Below, piece by piece: positions 15,282 through 21,877 of a DNA stretch of 21,877 bases. Numbering within the stretch: position 1 is the stretch's first letter; every line of letters begins with the position of its first letter. The stretch spans positions 1 through 21,877 of the forward strand of contig CAZCYE010000023.1 of NCBI GenBank assembly GCA_964502775.1. Direction: 5' to 3'. The position numbers were made by a program, and so were the translations under genes. A model generated the notes under the pieces. The model was not told where the DNA came from, searched no databases, and was given only the letters and a program-made list of their open reading frames with translations. This DNA comes from CAZCYE01 sp964502775. GTDB taxonomy: Bacteria; Actinomycetota; Acidimicrobiia; IMCC26256; PALSA-555.

Positions 15282-16514
15282 ATGGCTCACGTGCAGTCGC
15301 TGAGGTGCCGCGAATGCGGTCGCGTCTACGACGTCGCGCCCCAGTACTCGTGCGAATGGTGCTTCGGCCCGCTCGAGGTCGCCTACGACTTCGATGCCAT
15401 CGCCGCGAGCATCAGCCGCGCTGACATCGAGGCCCAACCGCAGACGATCTGGCGGTACGGGCCGCTCCTGCCGGTCGATCCTCCGGTGGAGCCGGGGCTG
15501 TCGGTGGGGTGCACTCCTCTCGTGCGAGCCGACCGGCTCGCGGAAGAGCTCGGCCTGGGCGAGCTTTGGATCAAGGACGATTCCCGTAACCCGACGAACT
15601 CGTTCAAGGACCGTGTGACCGCGGTCGCGTTGGCCAAGGCGCTCGAGTTCGGGCTCAAGACGCTGGCGTGCGCTTCCACCGGCAACCTCGCCAACGCGGT
15701 CGCGGCGCACGCGGCCCGCGCGGGACTCCCGAGCTACGTGTTCATCCCCGCCGATCTCGAGCCGGCCAAGGTGCTCACGACCGCGGTGTACGGCAGCCAT
15801 GTGGTCGCGGTCGAGGGCAACTACGACGACGTCAACCGGCTGTGCGCGGAGTTGGCGGCCGAGCTCCCGTGGGCGTTCGTGAACGTGAACGTGCGGCCGT
15901 TCTATGCGGAGGGGTCGAAGACCCTCGCGTTCGAGACCGCCGAGCAGCTGGGTTGGGAGACGCCGGATCACGTGGTGGTCCCGGTGGGCAGCGGCTCGTT
16001 GCTCACCAAGATCAACCGGGGCTTCGCCGACCTGCACCGGGTCGGTCTGCTCGAGCGCGAGCCCCGCGTACGGGTGTCGGGCGCCCAGGCGGCCGGCTGC
16101 GCCCCCGTGGCGGCCGCGTTCACCAGCGGCGCCGACGCGATCCGGCCGGTACGACCCAACACGATCGCCAAGTCGATCGCGATCGGTAATCCCGCCGACG
16201 GTTACTACGCCCTCGATGCGGTGCGCGGCAGCGGCGGTGCCTTCGCCGCGGTCAGCGAGGCCGAGATCGTCGACGGCATCCGGCTCCTCGCCCGCACCGA
16301 GGGAATCTTCGGCGAGACTGCCGCCGGGGTCACGATCGCGTCGCTGGCCCAGCTCGCAAGCCGCGGGGTGGTGCGCCCCGAGGAGCGCGTCGTGGCCTAC
16401 GTCACCGGTCACGGGCTCAAGACGCTGGATGCGTTCGGCGCCGATCTCGGTCCGACCGCCACGATCGCGCCCACACTCGACGCGTTCCACGAGTCGTTCG
16501 GCGAGGCCCACTGA
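15282..16514 (+). CDS. thrC: Threonine synthase-type PLP enzyme under SAM riboswitch control
   Basis: PLP fold-type II enzyme; threonine synthase turns O-phosphohomoserine into threonine. The 410-residue product has an N-terminal zinc ribbon (C9, C12, C24, C27), then GCTPLVRADRL, the PLP-lysine motif NPTNSFKDR (K109), the phosphate-contact ASTGNLANAVAAHAARAG, VPVGSGSLLTKINRGF, and ETAAGVTIASLAQL. This is the short, ribbon-bearing actinobacterial class. The SAM-I riboswitch upstream and the sulfur-carrier gene one base downstream are unexpected for a threonine gene. They raise the possibility that the enzyme performs a sulfur-transfer reaction on O-phosphohomoserine to make homocysteine. The sequence alone cannot separate the two. 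GGAGG seven bases before ATG 15282 sets the start. Confidence 0.88.
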   Translation: MAHVQSLRCRECGRVYDVAPQYSCEWCFGPLEVAYDFDAIAASISRADIEAQPQTIWRYGPLLPVDPPVEPGLSVGCTPLVRADRLAEELGLGELWIKDDSRNPTNSFKDRVTAVALAKALEFGLKTLACASTGNLANAVAAHAARAGLPSYVFIPADLEPAKVLTTAVYGSHVVAVEGNYDDVNRLCAELAAELPWAFVNVNVRPFYAEGSKTLAFETAEQLGWETPDHVVVPVGSGSLLTKINRGFADLHRVGLLEREPRVRVSGAQAAGCAPVAAAFTSGADAIRPVRPNTIAKSIAIGNPADGYYALDAVRGSGGAFAAVSEAEIVDGIRLLARTEGIFGETAAGVTIASLAQLASRGVVRPEERVVAYVTGHGLKTLDAFGADLGPTATIAPTLDAFHESFGEAH

Positions 16515-16515
16515 C

Positions 16516-16788
16516 ATGGCGATCACGATCCGGATTCCCACCCAGCTCCGGGAGCTCTCGGGGGGCGCGTCGGAGGTGAAGCTGGACGCCACCACGGTCG
16601 GGGAGGCCTTGGCGGCGCTCGACGTGGCCTACCCGGGCTTCGCGGAGCGACTCTTCGACGGCGGGGCGCTGCGCCGCTTCGTGAACGTCTTCGTGGCCGA
16701 GGAGGACATTCGCTTCCTCGACGGAATCGACACGGCCGTCACCGACGGCCAGGTGGTGAGCATCATCCCCGCCGTTGCCGGCGGCTGA
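16516..16788 (+). CDS. CysO-like MoaD/ThiS-family sulfur-carrier protein
   Basis: A 90-residue beta-grasp (ubiquitin-like) protein. It starts ITIRIPTQLRELSGG, has VKLDATTVGEALAALD and RRFVNVFVAEEDIRFLDG, and ends SIIPAVAGG. The C-terminal Gly-Gly is where a ThiF/MoeZ-type enzyme adenylates the carrier and installs a thiocarboxylate. The ending and the FVN-V-EDIRF block resemble M. tuberculosis CysO, the carrier that donates sulfur to the PLP enzyme CysM, more than MoaD or ThiS. The gene lies one base after the PLP enzyme and under the same SAM riboswitch, so the two probably act together. The activating enzyme and a Mec-type JAMM peptidase, which complete the CysO system, are not in this window. 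Confidence 0.9.
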   Translation: MAITIRIPTQLRELSGGASEVKLDATTVGEALAALDVAYPGFAERLFDGGALRRFVNVFVAEEDIRFLDGIDTAVTDGQVVSIIPAVAGG

Positions 16789-16794
16789 AACATT

Positions 16795-16816
16795 CTGCGG
16801 CATGGGCTTGCCGCGG
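16795..16816. terminator. Hairpin between convergent carrier and DtxR-type genes
   Basis: GCGGCA-TGGGCT-TGCCGC (16797-16814), extendable by a G-U and a C-G pair, lies in the 35-base gap between the two stop codons. No clear T-run is present. It could act as a terminator in both directions. Confidence 0.45.
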
Positions 16817-16823
16817 CCGCGCC

Positions 16824-17483
16824 TCAGACGGGCGCGACGTACAGGTGATCGGCGATCTCGAGGTCCACGGTGTGCTCACCCGACGGGGTCTTGACCTTCA
16901 CCCCTGCGGGCGTGCGCTCGACCACGACGGCAGTGGCGCCCGGGATGAGCCGGGCCCGGGCCAGGAACTGGAGACCCTCGTCGTTGAGCTCGAGGCGCTC
17001 GCTCACCCGGGCGATGGTCACCGGGCCGGGCTCGGCCATGGTGAGCGCGACCGACGCCACCTTGGAGGCCCGCCGTCGTGTGCCCGGGATCGGGTTCCCG
17101 TGGGGGCAGGTGAGCGGGTCGCCGAGCAGCTCGACCAGCTTCTCCTCGACCTCGGCGGAGATGGCGTGCTCCCAGCGGGCGGCTTCCCGGTGCACCTTCT
17201 CCCATTCCAGCCCGATCACGTCGAGCAGCAGCCGCTCGGCGAGACGATGACGGCGCATGACGCTCGTGGCCAGGATCCGCCCCTTCGGGGTGAGGTGCAG
17301 GCTGCGGTCGGCGTGCAGCTCCACGAACCCGTGGTCCACCAGCCGCCCGATCGTCTCCGACACGGCGGGCGCCGACAGCTTGAGCCGTTCCACCAGCCGA
17401 GCCCGCATGGGCGTGACGCCCTCTTCTTCGAGCTCGAGGATCTGCTCGAGGTACTCCTCGGTGGCGTCGTGCATCTCGGCCAT
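16824..17483 (-). CDS. DtxR/MntR-family metal-dependent repressor
   Basis: Metal-activated DNA-binding repressor, 219 residues, with the three DtxR domains: winged helix-turn-helix (about 1-73, LSAPAVSETIGRLVDHGFV), dimerisation and metal-binding (74-140, VMRRHRLAERLLLDVIGL), and a C-terminal SH3-like/FeoA-type domain. Numbering matches C. diphtheriae DtxR without gaps over this part. The ancillary site H79, E83, H98 is intact, as are E105 and H106. The primary-site ligands M10 and C102 are replaced by E10 and A102. With E10, E13, H79, E105 and H106 the site resembles MntR, lacking only its Glu at position 99. Metal choice is therefore uncertain (Mn or Fe). It is divergent from the metal ABC transporter and shares a DtxR-box-like operator with it. 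Confidence 0.92.
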   Translation of the reverse strand: MAEMHDATEEYLEQILELEEEGVTPMRARLVERLKLSAPAVSETIGRLVDHGFVELHADRSLHLTPKGRILATSVMRRHRLAERLLLDVIGLEWEKVHREAARWEHAISAEVEEKLVELLGDPLTCPHGNPIPGTRRRASKVASVALTMAEPGPVTIARVSERLELNDEGLQFLARARLIPGATAVVVERTPAGVKVKTPSGEHTVDLEIADHLYVAPV

Positions 17484-17484
17484 G

Positions 17485-17503
17485 CGAGGTCAGGATAACC
17501 TGA
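17485..17503. promoter_or_regulatory. DtxR/IdeR-box-like operator between divergent promoters
   Basis: The 15-base core AGGTCAGGATAACCT (17487-17501) matches the DtxR consensus core AGGTTAGSCTAACCT at 13 of 15 positions, and the whole 19-base window at about 14. It lies between the repressor and ABC-transporter genes and covers a candidate -10 box on each strand: TAACCT (17496-17501, +) and TATCCT (17497-17492, -). Binding would shut both genes, an autoregulated uptake switch. Confidence 0.75.
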
Positions 17504-17509
17504 GTCGTC

Positions 17510-18595
17510 ATGGCGCGAGTTGCCGAGTCCAGCGCGCCGACCCCTGGTGACAAGACGGTCGTGCGGTGCCGGGGGCTCACCAAGTGGTTCGGGGCCGTTC
17601 GGGCCGTGGATCGCATCGATCTCGACGTCCACCGCGGTGAGATCCTCGGCCTGCTCGGTCCGAGCGGGTGCGGCAAGACCACCACCCTTCGCCTCGTGGC
17701 CGGCCTCGAGCGCCCCGACGCCGGCTCGATCGTCCTCGACGGCGAGGAGGTGAGCGCCCCCGATCGGTTCGTTCCCGCCGAGCGGCGCCGGGTGGGGGTG
17801 GTGTTCCAGGACTTCGCCCTGTTCCCCCACCTCGATGTCGCGGCCAACGTCGGCTACGGCGTGCGGGACCGCGCGTCGCGCGCCGCTCGAGTGGCATCGC
17901 TCCTGGAGCTCGTGGAGCTGGGCGAGGAGGCGCGGCGGTTTCCCCACGAGCTGTCGGGGGGTCAGGCCCAGCGCGTGGCCCTCGCTCGAGCGCTGGCGCC
18001 CGAGCCGGCGGTCGTGTTGCTCGACGAGCCGTTCTCGGGGCTCGATGCCGCACTGCGAGGGCAAGTCCGTACCGAGGTGAAGATGATCCTGCGCCGCGCC
18101 GGTGCAACTGCGGTGGTGGTGACCCACGATCAGGAGGAGGCGCTGAGCCTCGCGGACCGGGTCGGGGTGATGCGCGACGGCCGGCTGATCCAGATGGACG
18201 TTCCCTCCGAGCTCTACGCCCACCCCACGGACGAGTTCGTGGCCCGGTTCGTGGGCGACGCCGACGTCGTCGCGGGCGACGTGGTCGGGGACGCCGTCCA
18301 CACCACGCTCGGCGTGCTGCGCCTCGCGAGTGACTCGCCACTGCGCGCGGGTCCGGCGCAGGTGGTCGTGCGCCCCGAGCGCGTGGGCCTCCGGCTCGAC
18401 AGCCGGGGGGAGGGCGTGGTGCGCGACGTCACCTTCCTCGGTCACGATCAGCTCGTGGAGGTGGCGCTCGACGATGGCACCCGGGTCCGGGCTCGCCTCG
18501 GGCCCGGACGCGCCTTCGAGCCCGGCGACCGGGTGAGCGTGTCGGTGGCCGGCGAGGTGATCGCCTTCGCGGGGAGTGGGAGCGAGACGGCCTGA
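17510..18595 (+). CDS. Fe(III)-type ABC transporter ATP-binding protein (FbpC-like)
   Basis: Cytoplasmic ATPase of a metal importer, 361 residues. Walker A is GPSGCGKT (50-57), Q-loop Q100, signature LSGGQAQ (148-154), Walker B AVVLLDEP (167-174), D-loop SGLD and H-loop H205. A C-terminal TOBE-like regulatory region follows (about 245-355, QVVVRPERVGLRLDS...VTFLGHDQLVEVAL), as in FbpC/PotA-type subunits. The binding protein downstream points to ferric iron. ATG 17510 begins eight bases after a candidate -10 box, so the mRNA may be leaderless; GTG 17561 is an alternative start. The ATPase comes first here and the binding protein has its own promoter-like region. Confidence 0.93.
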   Translation: MARVAESSAPTPGDKTVVRCRGLTKWFGAVRAVDRIDLDVHRGEILGLLGPSGCGKTTTLRLVAGLERPDAGSIVLDGEEVSAPDRFVPAERRRVGVVFQDFALFPHLDVAANVGYGVRDRASRAARVASLLELVELGEEARRFPHELSGGQAQRVALARALAPEPAVVLLDEPFSGLDAALRGQVRTEVKMILRRAGATAVVVTHDQEEALSLADRVGVMRDGRLIQMDVPSELYAHPTDEFVARFVGDADVVAGDVVGDAVHTTLGVLRLASDSPLRAGPAQVVVRPERVGLRLDSRGEGVVRDVTFLGHDQLVEVALDDGTRVRARLGPGRAFEPGDRVSVSVAGEVIAFAGSGSETA

Positions 18596-18632
18596 CGGTC
18601 CCGGGCTGGATCTCCCGCCCGCCGCGCCGCCT

Positions 18633-18671
18633 TTGGACAGCCTGCCCAATTATTAGGTAATCCATCCTTTA
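18633..18671 (+). promoter_or_regulatory. Candidate promoter with overlapping second DtxR-box-like site
   Basis: An AT-rich patch in a GC-rich setting. TTGGAC (18633-18638) and GGTAAT (18656-18661), 17 bases apart, resemble -35 and -10 boxes. The 19 bases 18653-18671 fit the degenerate DtxR consensus at 15 positions, best in the left half TTAGGTAA. The operator would cover the -10 box. The right half is poor, so this is less sure than the site at 17485. Confidence 0.5.
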
Positions 18672-18686
18672 CAAACCGGGCGGGGT

Positions 18687-19730
18687 ATGCCAGACTCCCC
18701 AGCCATGAACCGACACCGTCTCAGCTCGTTCGTGGCCGTCCTGGCCGTCACCGCCGTCGCGACCGCCGGCCTCGCCGCGCCGGCCGGTGCCGGCGAGGCG
18801 TCGATCGTCCTGTATTCGGGGCGCAGCCAGGAGCTCATCGAGCCGATCGTGGAGCAGTTCAGCGCGGACACCGGGATCGAGGTCGAGGTGCGCTACGGCA
18901 ACTCGGCCGACCTCGCGCTCCTGATCGACACCGAGGGCGAGGTGAGCCCGGCCGACGTGTTCCTGTCCCAGAGCCCCGGCGCCACCGGCTATCTGGACGC
19001 CCAAGGTCGGCTGCGCAAGCTCCCCCGCACGGTCACCTCCAAGGTGGAGCCCCGCTTCCGCGCCCACGACGAGCGGTGGGTGGGCATCACCGGCCGCGTG
19101 CGGGTGCTCGCCTACAACACCGACCTGGTGGACAAGGCGGACCTGCCCGACTCGGTGCTCGACCTGACGGCCGAGCGGTTCCGCGGCCAGGTGGGGATCG
19201 CGCCGACGAACGGATCGTTCCAGGACTTCGTGACCGCGATGCGCGAGCTCGAGGGGGAGCGGCGCACGGAGCGCTGGCTCGAGGGCATGGCCGCCAACGA
19301 CCCCCTCACCTTCCCCGACAACAACTCGATCGTGCAGGCGGTGGCGCGGGGTGAGATCCGCTACGGCATCGTGAACCACTACTACGCCGAGATCGCGCTC
19401 GCCGACGATCCGACCTTGCCCGTCGCCAACCACTTCTTCGAGGATCGCGACCCGGGCCTCGCGCTGCTCGTGACCGCGGCCGGCGTGCTCGACTCGGCTC
19501 CGGAGCCGAAGCTCGCCGTCCGCCTGGTGCGCTACCTGCTGTCGCGCTCGGCCCAGGACATCTTCGCCGCCGACGAGTTCGAGTACCCCCTCGCCAAGGG
19601 CACCAAGCCCGCGACCGACCTCCCCCCGCTCGACTCGATCCGGAGCCCGCGCCTGGACCTCTCGAGCCTGGGCGGTGGCCTGGAGCGCACCCGCGAGCTC
19701 ATCACCGAGAGCGGGCTCGAACAGGCCTGA
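18687..19730 (+). CDS. Fe(III)-type ABC transporter substrate-binding protein (FbpA-like)
   Basis: Exported binding protein of the FbpA/IdiA group. A signal peptide (from M7, MNRHRLSSFVAVLAVTAVATAGLAAPAGA) has no lipobox Cys, so it may be released or held by interaction rather than lipid. The mature part starts EASIVLYSGRSQELIEPIVEQFSADTGIEVEVRYG, with DVFLSQSPGATGYLDAQG, VRVLAYNT, and the double tyrosine Y232-Y233 in GIVNHYYAEI that binds iron in FbpA. ATG 18687 has GGGCGGGG almost touching it; ATG 18705 gives the more usual signal peptide, so the start is uncertain by six codons. Manganese cannot be excluded given the MntR-like repressor next door. Confidence 0.92.
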   Translation: MPDSPAMNRHRLSSFVAVLAVTAVATAGLAAPAGAGEASIVLYSGRSQELIEPIVEQFSADTGIEVEVRYGNSADLALLIDTEGEVSPADVFLSQSPGATGYLDAQGRLRKLPRTVTSKVEPRFRAHDERWVGITGRVRVLAYNTDLVDKADLPDSVLDLTAERFRGQVGIAPTNGSFQDFVTAMRELEGERRTERWLEGMAANDPLTFPDNNSIVQAVARGEIRYGIVNHYYAEIALADDPTLPVANHFFEDRDPGLALLVTAAGVLDSAPEPKLAVRLVRYLLSRSAQDIFAADEFEYPLAKGTKPATDLPPLDSIRSPRLDLSSLGGGLERTRELITESGLEQA

Positions 19731-19737
19731 TCCCACC

Positions 19738-19781
19738 TCCGGATCCGGGCCGGCCGGCATGCCGGCTTCGCCGGATCCGGG
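19738..19781. repeat. REP-like palindromic element between binding-protein and permease genes
   Basis: Two copies of the self-complementary CCGGATCCGG (19739-19748 and 19771-19780) flank the perfect palindrome GCCGGCATGCCGGC and a CCGGC-TTC-GCCGG hairpin. The element lies within the 86-base gap and can fold as one long stem or several small ones. It could act as an attenuator or mRNA stabiliser between genes of one transcript. Confidence 0.7.
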
Positions 19782-19816
19782 CGGGTGCGATCGCCCGAGG
19801 CGACAATGACCCGGTC

Positions 19817-21451
19817 GTGAGCGCCATCGAGGTGCCCGAGATCCCTCCCGCCGGGGTCGGATCGTCCCCTGCTCGGGGCAGGCTGCCGCGCGTGCCGCGG
19901 GGGCTGGGTGCCACGGGCGTGGCCGTGGCCGCGCTGTTCGCGGTGCCGCTCGTGTACCTCCTCGGTCGCACTGCCGGCCTCGGCGGTGATGCCGTCGACG
20001 TCCTCGGTTCCGACGACGCGGGGGGTCCGCTGGCCCGCACCCTCGGCCTGGCGGGCAGCGTCTCGGCCGCGGCCGCCGTCCTGGGGACGGCCCTGGCGTG
20101 GCTGGTGACGCGCACGGATCTCCCCGGGCGGCGGATCCTGCGCGTCGCCGTCGCGCTGCCCCTCGTGATCCCGTCGTTCGTGGGCGCGCTCGCCCTGTTG
20201 GCGGCCTTCGCGCCGGGGGGCCTCGTGGACGAGCTGTTCGGGCTCGGCTCGCCCGTGCGCATCGAGGGCTTCTGGGGGGCCCTCGTCGTGCTCACCCTCC
20301 TCACCTATCCCTACGTGTACCTGCCGGTGGCGGCGCGCTTCGCCGGTCTCCCCGCGTCGCTCGAGGAGACCGCCCGCACGCTCGGGCGCACCCCCTTCGA
20401 GGTCATGCGGACGGTCGTGCTCCCGCAGTCGACCGGGGCGATCGGTGCGGGCGCGCTGCTCGTGTTCCTCTACGTGGTGAGCGACTACGGAGCCGTGTCG
20501 TTGATGCGGTACGACACCCTCACCCGCCGCATCGATGCCACCCGTCTGTTCGATCCCACGACGGCCACCACGCTGTCGCTCCTGCTCGCCGTGGTGGCGC
20601 TGGCCGTGGTGATCGGCCAGCGCTCCGTGATGCGGCGCCGGGCGCCCATCGAGGCGATCGGCGCGGGACGACCGGCGCTGCGAGTCGAGCTGGGTCGGGC
20701 GCGCGTCCCGGCGACGTGCTTCGTGCTCGGGATCGTGGGCGTGGCCCTCGTCGCCCCGATCGTGGTGCTCGCGCGCTGGGTCTGGCTCGGACTCGACACG
20801 ACCCAGCGCTTCGGCGCGGTCGACCCGGGCTCTCTCGTGAGCCCCGCGCTCAACACCGCCGCGGTCTCGGTCGTGGCCGCGCTCGTCACGACCGCGGTCG
20901 TGCTGCCGGTCGCGTACCTCACGGTGCGTCATCGCACGCGCGTCGTGGGCGCGGTGAACGCCGTCATCACGAGCGGGTTCGCGATCCCCGGACTGGTGCT
21001 CGCCCTGGCGCTCGTGACGATGGTGATTCGCGTTCCGGCCCTGCGGGGCCTCTACCAGTCGTTCCCGCTGCTCGTCCTGGCCTACGTGCTCCACTTCGGG
21101 GCTCAGGGCCTGGGCGCCGCGCAGGTGGCGGTGAGCGGGCTCCCGCGCCGCGTGGACGAGGCGGCCCGCACGCTGGGCGCGGGCCGACTCCGCCGGTTGA
21201 GGACGATCGACCTCCCGCTGCTCGCGCCGGGCCTGGCCGCCGGCGCCGGCCTGGTGCTGCTCTCCACCGCCAAGGAGCTCCCGGCCACGTTGCTGCTCGC
21301 GCCCACGGGCTTCGAGACCCTGTCGACCCGGATCTGGGGTGCCGCGGAGGCGGGCTTCTACGCCCGCGCCGGCCTCGCGTCCCTGGTGCTCCTGGCCGTG
21401 TCGGCCGCCCTGAGCTGGCTGCTCACGTTCCGCCGCCTCTCGGGGGGCTGA
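19817..21451 (+). CDS. Fe(III)-type ABC transporter permease, fused two-domain (FbpB-like)
   Basis: Membrane channel of the importer. The 544-residue product from GTG 19817 holds two permease halves, about six helices each, as in FbpB/ThiP-type proteins. Each half has an EAA-type coupling loop: [21 protein letters not shown] (near residue 184) and [21 protein letters not shown] (near 447). Helices are evident at, for example, [42 protein letters not shown] and [21 protein letters not shown]. No separate second permease is needed. It follows the binding protein by 86 bases across a palindromic element, and completes the ATPase / binding protein / permease set. Confidence 0.94.
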   Translation: MSAIEVPEIPPAGVGSSPARGRLPRVPRGLGATGVAVAALFAVPLVYLLGRTAGLGGDAVDVLGSDDAGGPLARTLGLAGSVSAAAAVLGTALAWLVTRTDLPGRRILRVAVALPLVIPSFVGALALLAAFAPGGLVDELFGLGSPVRIEGFWGALVVLTLLTYPYVYLPVAARFAGLPASLEETARTLGRTPFEVMRTVVLPQSTGAIGAGALLVFLYVVSDYGAVSLMRYDTLTRRIDATRLFDPTTATTLSLLLAVVALAVVIGQRSVMRRRAPIEAIGAGRPALRVELGRARVPATCFVLGIVGVALVAPIVVLARWVWLGLDTTQRFGAVDPGSLVSPALNTAAVSVVAALVTTAVVLPVAYLTVRHRTRVVGAVNAVITSGFAIPGLVLALALVTMVIRVPALRGLYQSFPLLVLAYVLHFGAQGLGAAQVAVSGLPRRVDEAARTLGAGRLRRLRTIDLPLLAPGLAAGAGLVLLSTAKELPATLLLAPTGFETLSTRIWGAAEAGFYARAGLASLVLLAVSAALSWLLTFRRLSGG

Positions 21452-21497
21452 CCGGCCCGCCCGCGGTGATGCCCGTTGGACTGGGAGCCGTCCCGCA

Positions 21498-21524
21498 TTT
21501 GCACTCGCATACCGAGAGTGCCAA
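21498..21524. promoter_or_regulatory. CIRCE operator 1 (HrcA binding site)
   Basis: TTTGCACTC-N9-GAGTGCCAA against the CIRCE consensus TTAGCACTC-N9-GAGTGCTAA: 16 of 18 arm bases match and the spacer is exactly nine. HrcA, the heat-shock repressor, binds such sites before groE genes. Confidence 0.92.
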
Positions 21525-21531
21525 CATGGCC

Positions 21532-21877
<346 letters not shown>

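Noticed and set aside
15282..16514. Calling the PLP enzyme CysM because of the CysO-like neighbour
   Set aside because: It has the zinc ribbon and the NPTNSFKDR motif of threonine synthases, not the CysM N-terminus.

Overview
The window is GC-rich (GTG starts, codons strongly biased to G/C at third positions) and reads as the chromosome of an actinobacterium. The order disA / carD / ispD / ispF / cysS / rlmB is the one I recall from Mycobacterium tuberculosis (carD Rv3583c to Rv3579c). DUF3263 and LytR_C proteins, glucosyl-3-phosphoglycerate synthase and a DtxR-type regulator also fit. Frequent CGA/TCG-rich composition, a SAM-I riboswitch and an H1-like tail on CarD suggest a lineage away from the well-known mycobacteria, possibly Acidimicrobiia. 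That placement is inference.

Left part (1-8.5 kb): the 3' end of clpC, an LppM-like lipoprotein gene, disA (c-di-AMP synthase), a small two-helix membrane protein, carD, then ispD-ispF (isoprenoid MEP pathway), cysS and rlmB in tight head-to-tail order. The radA gene that usually accompanies disA is not here. A tRNA-Thr(UGU) gene follows rlmB.

Middle part (8.6-15.05 kb): a DUF3263 / LytR_C pair, then a compatible-solute island. It holds otsB (+), otsA and a TreT-like glycosyltransferase (-, overlapping by GTGA), glycerate kinase (+) and gpgS (-). Two trehalose routes and the first steps toward glucosylglycerate therefore sit together. Two of these proteins carry low-complexity peptide repeats encoded by DNA tandem repeats.

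Right part (15.1-21.9 kb): a clear SAM-I riboswitch precedes a threonine-synthase-type PLP enzyme and a CysO-like sulfur-carrier protein ending in Gly-Gly. This is a methionine-regulated pair that suggests carrier-dependent homocysteine synthesis and is the most interesting system in the window. Next is a metal-uptake locus. A DtxR/MntR-family repressor is divergent from an Fe(III)-type ABC transporter (ATPase, binding protein, fused permease). A DtxR-box-like palindrome lies in the 26-bp gap between start codons and a second one before the binding protein. The window ends in groEL, which has two tandem CIRCE operators and no groES beside it.
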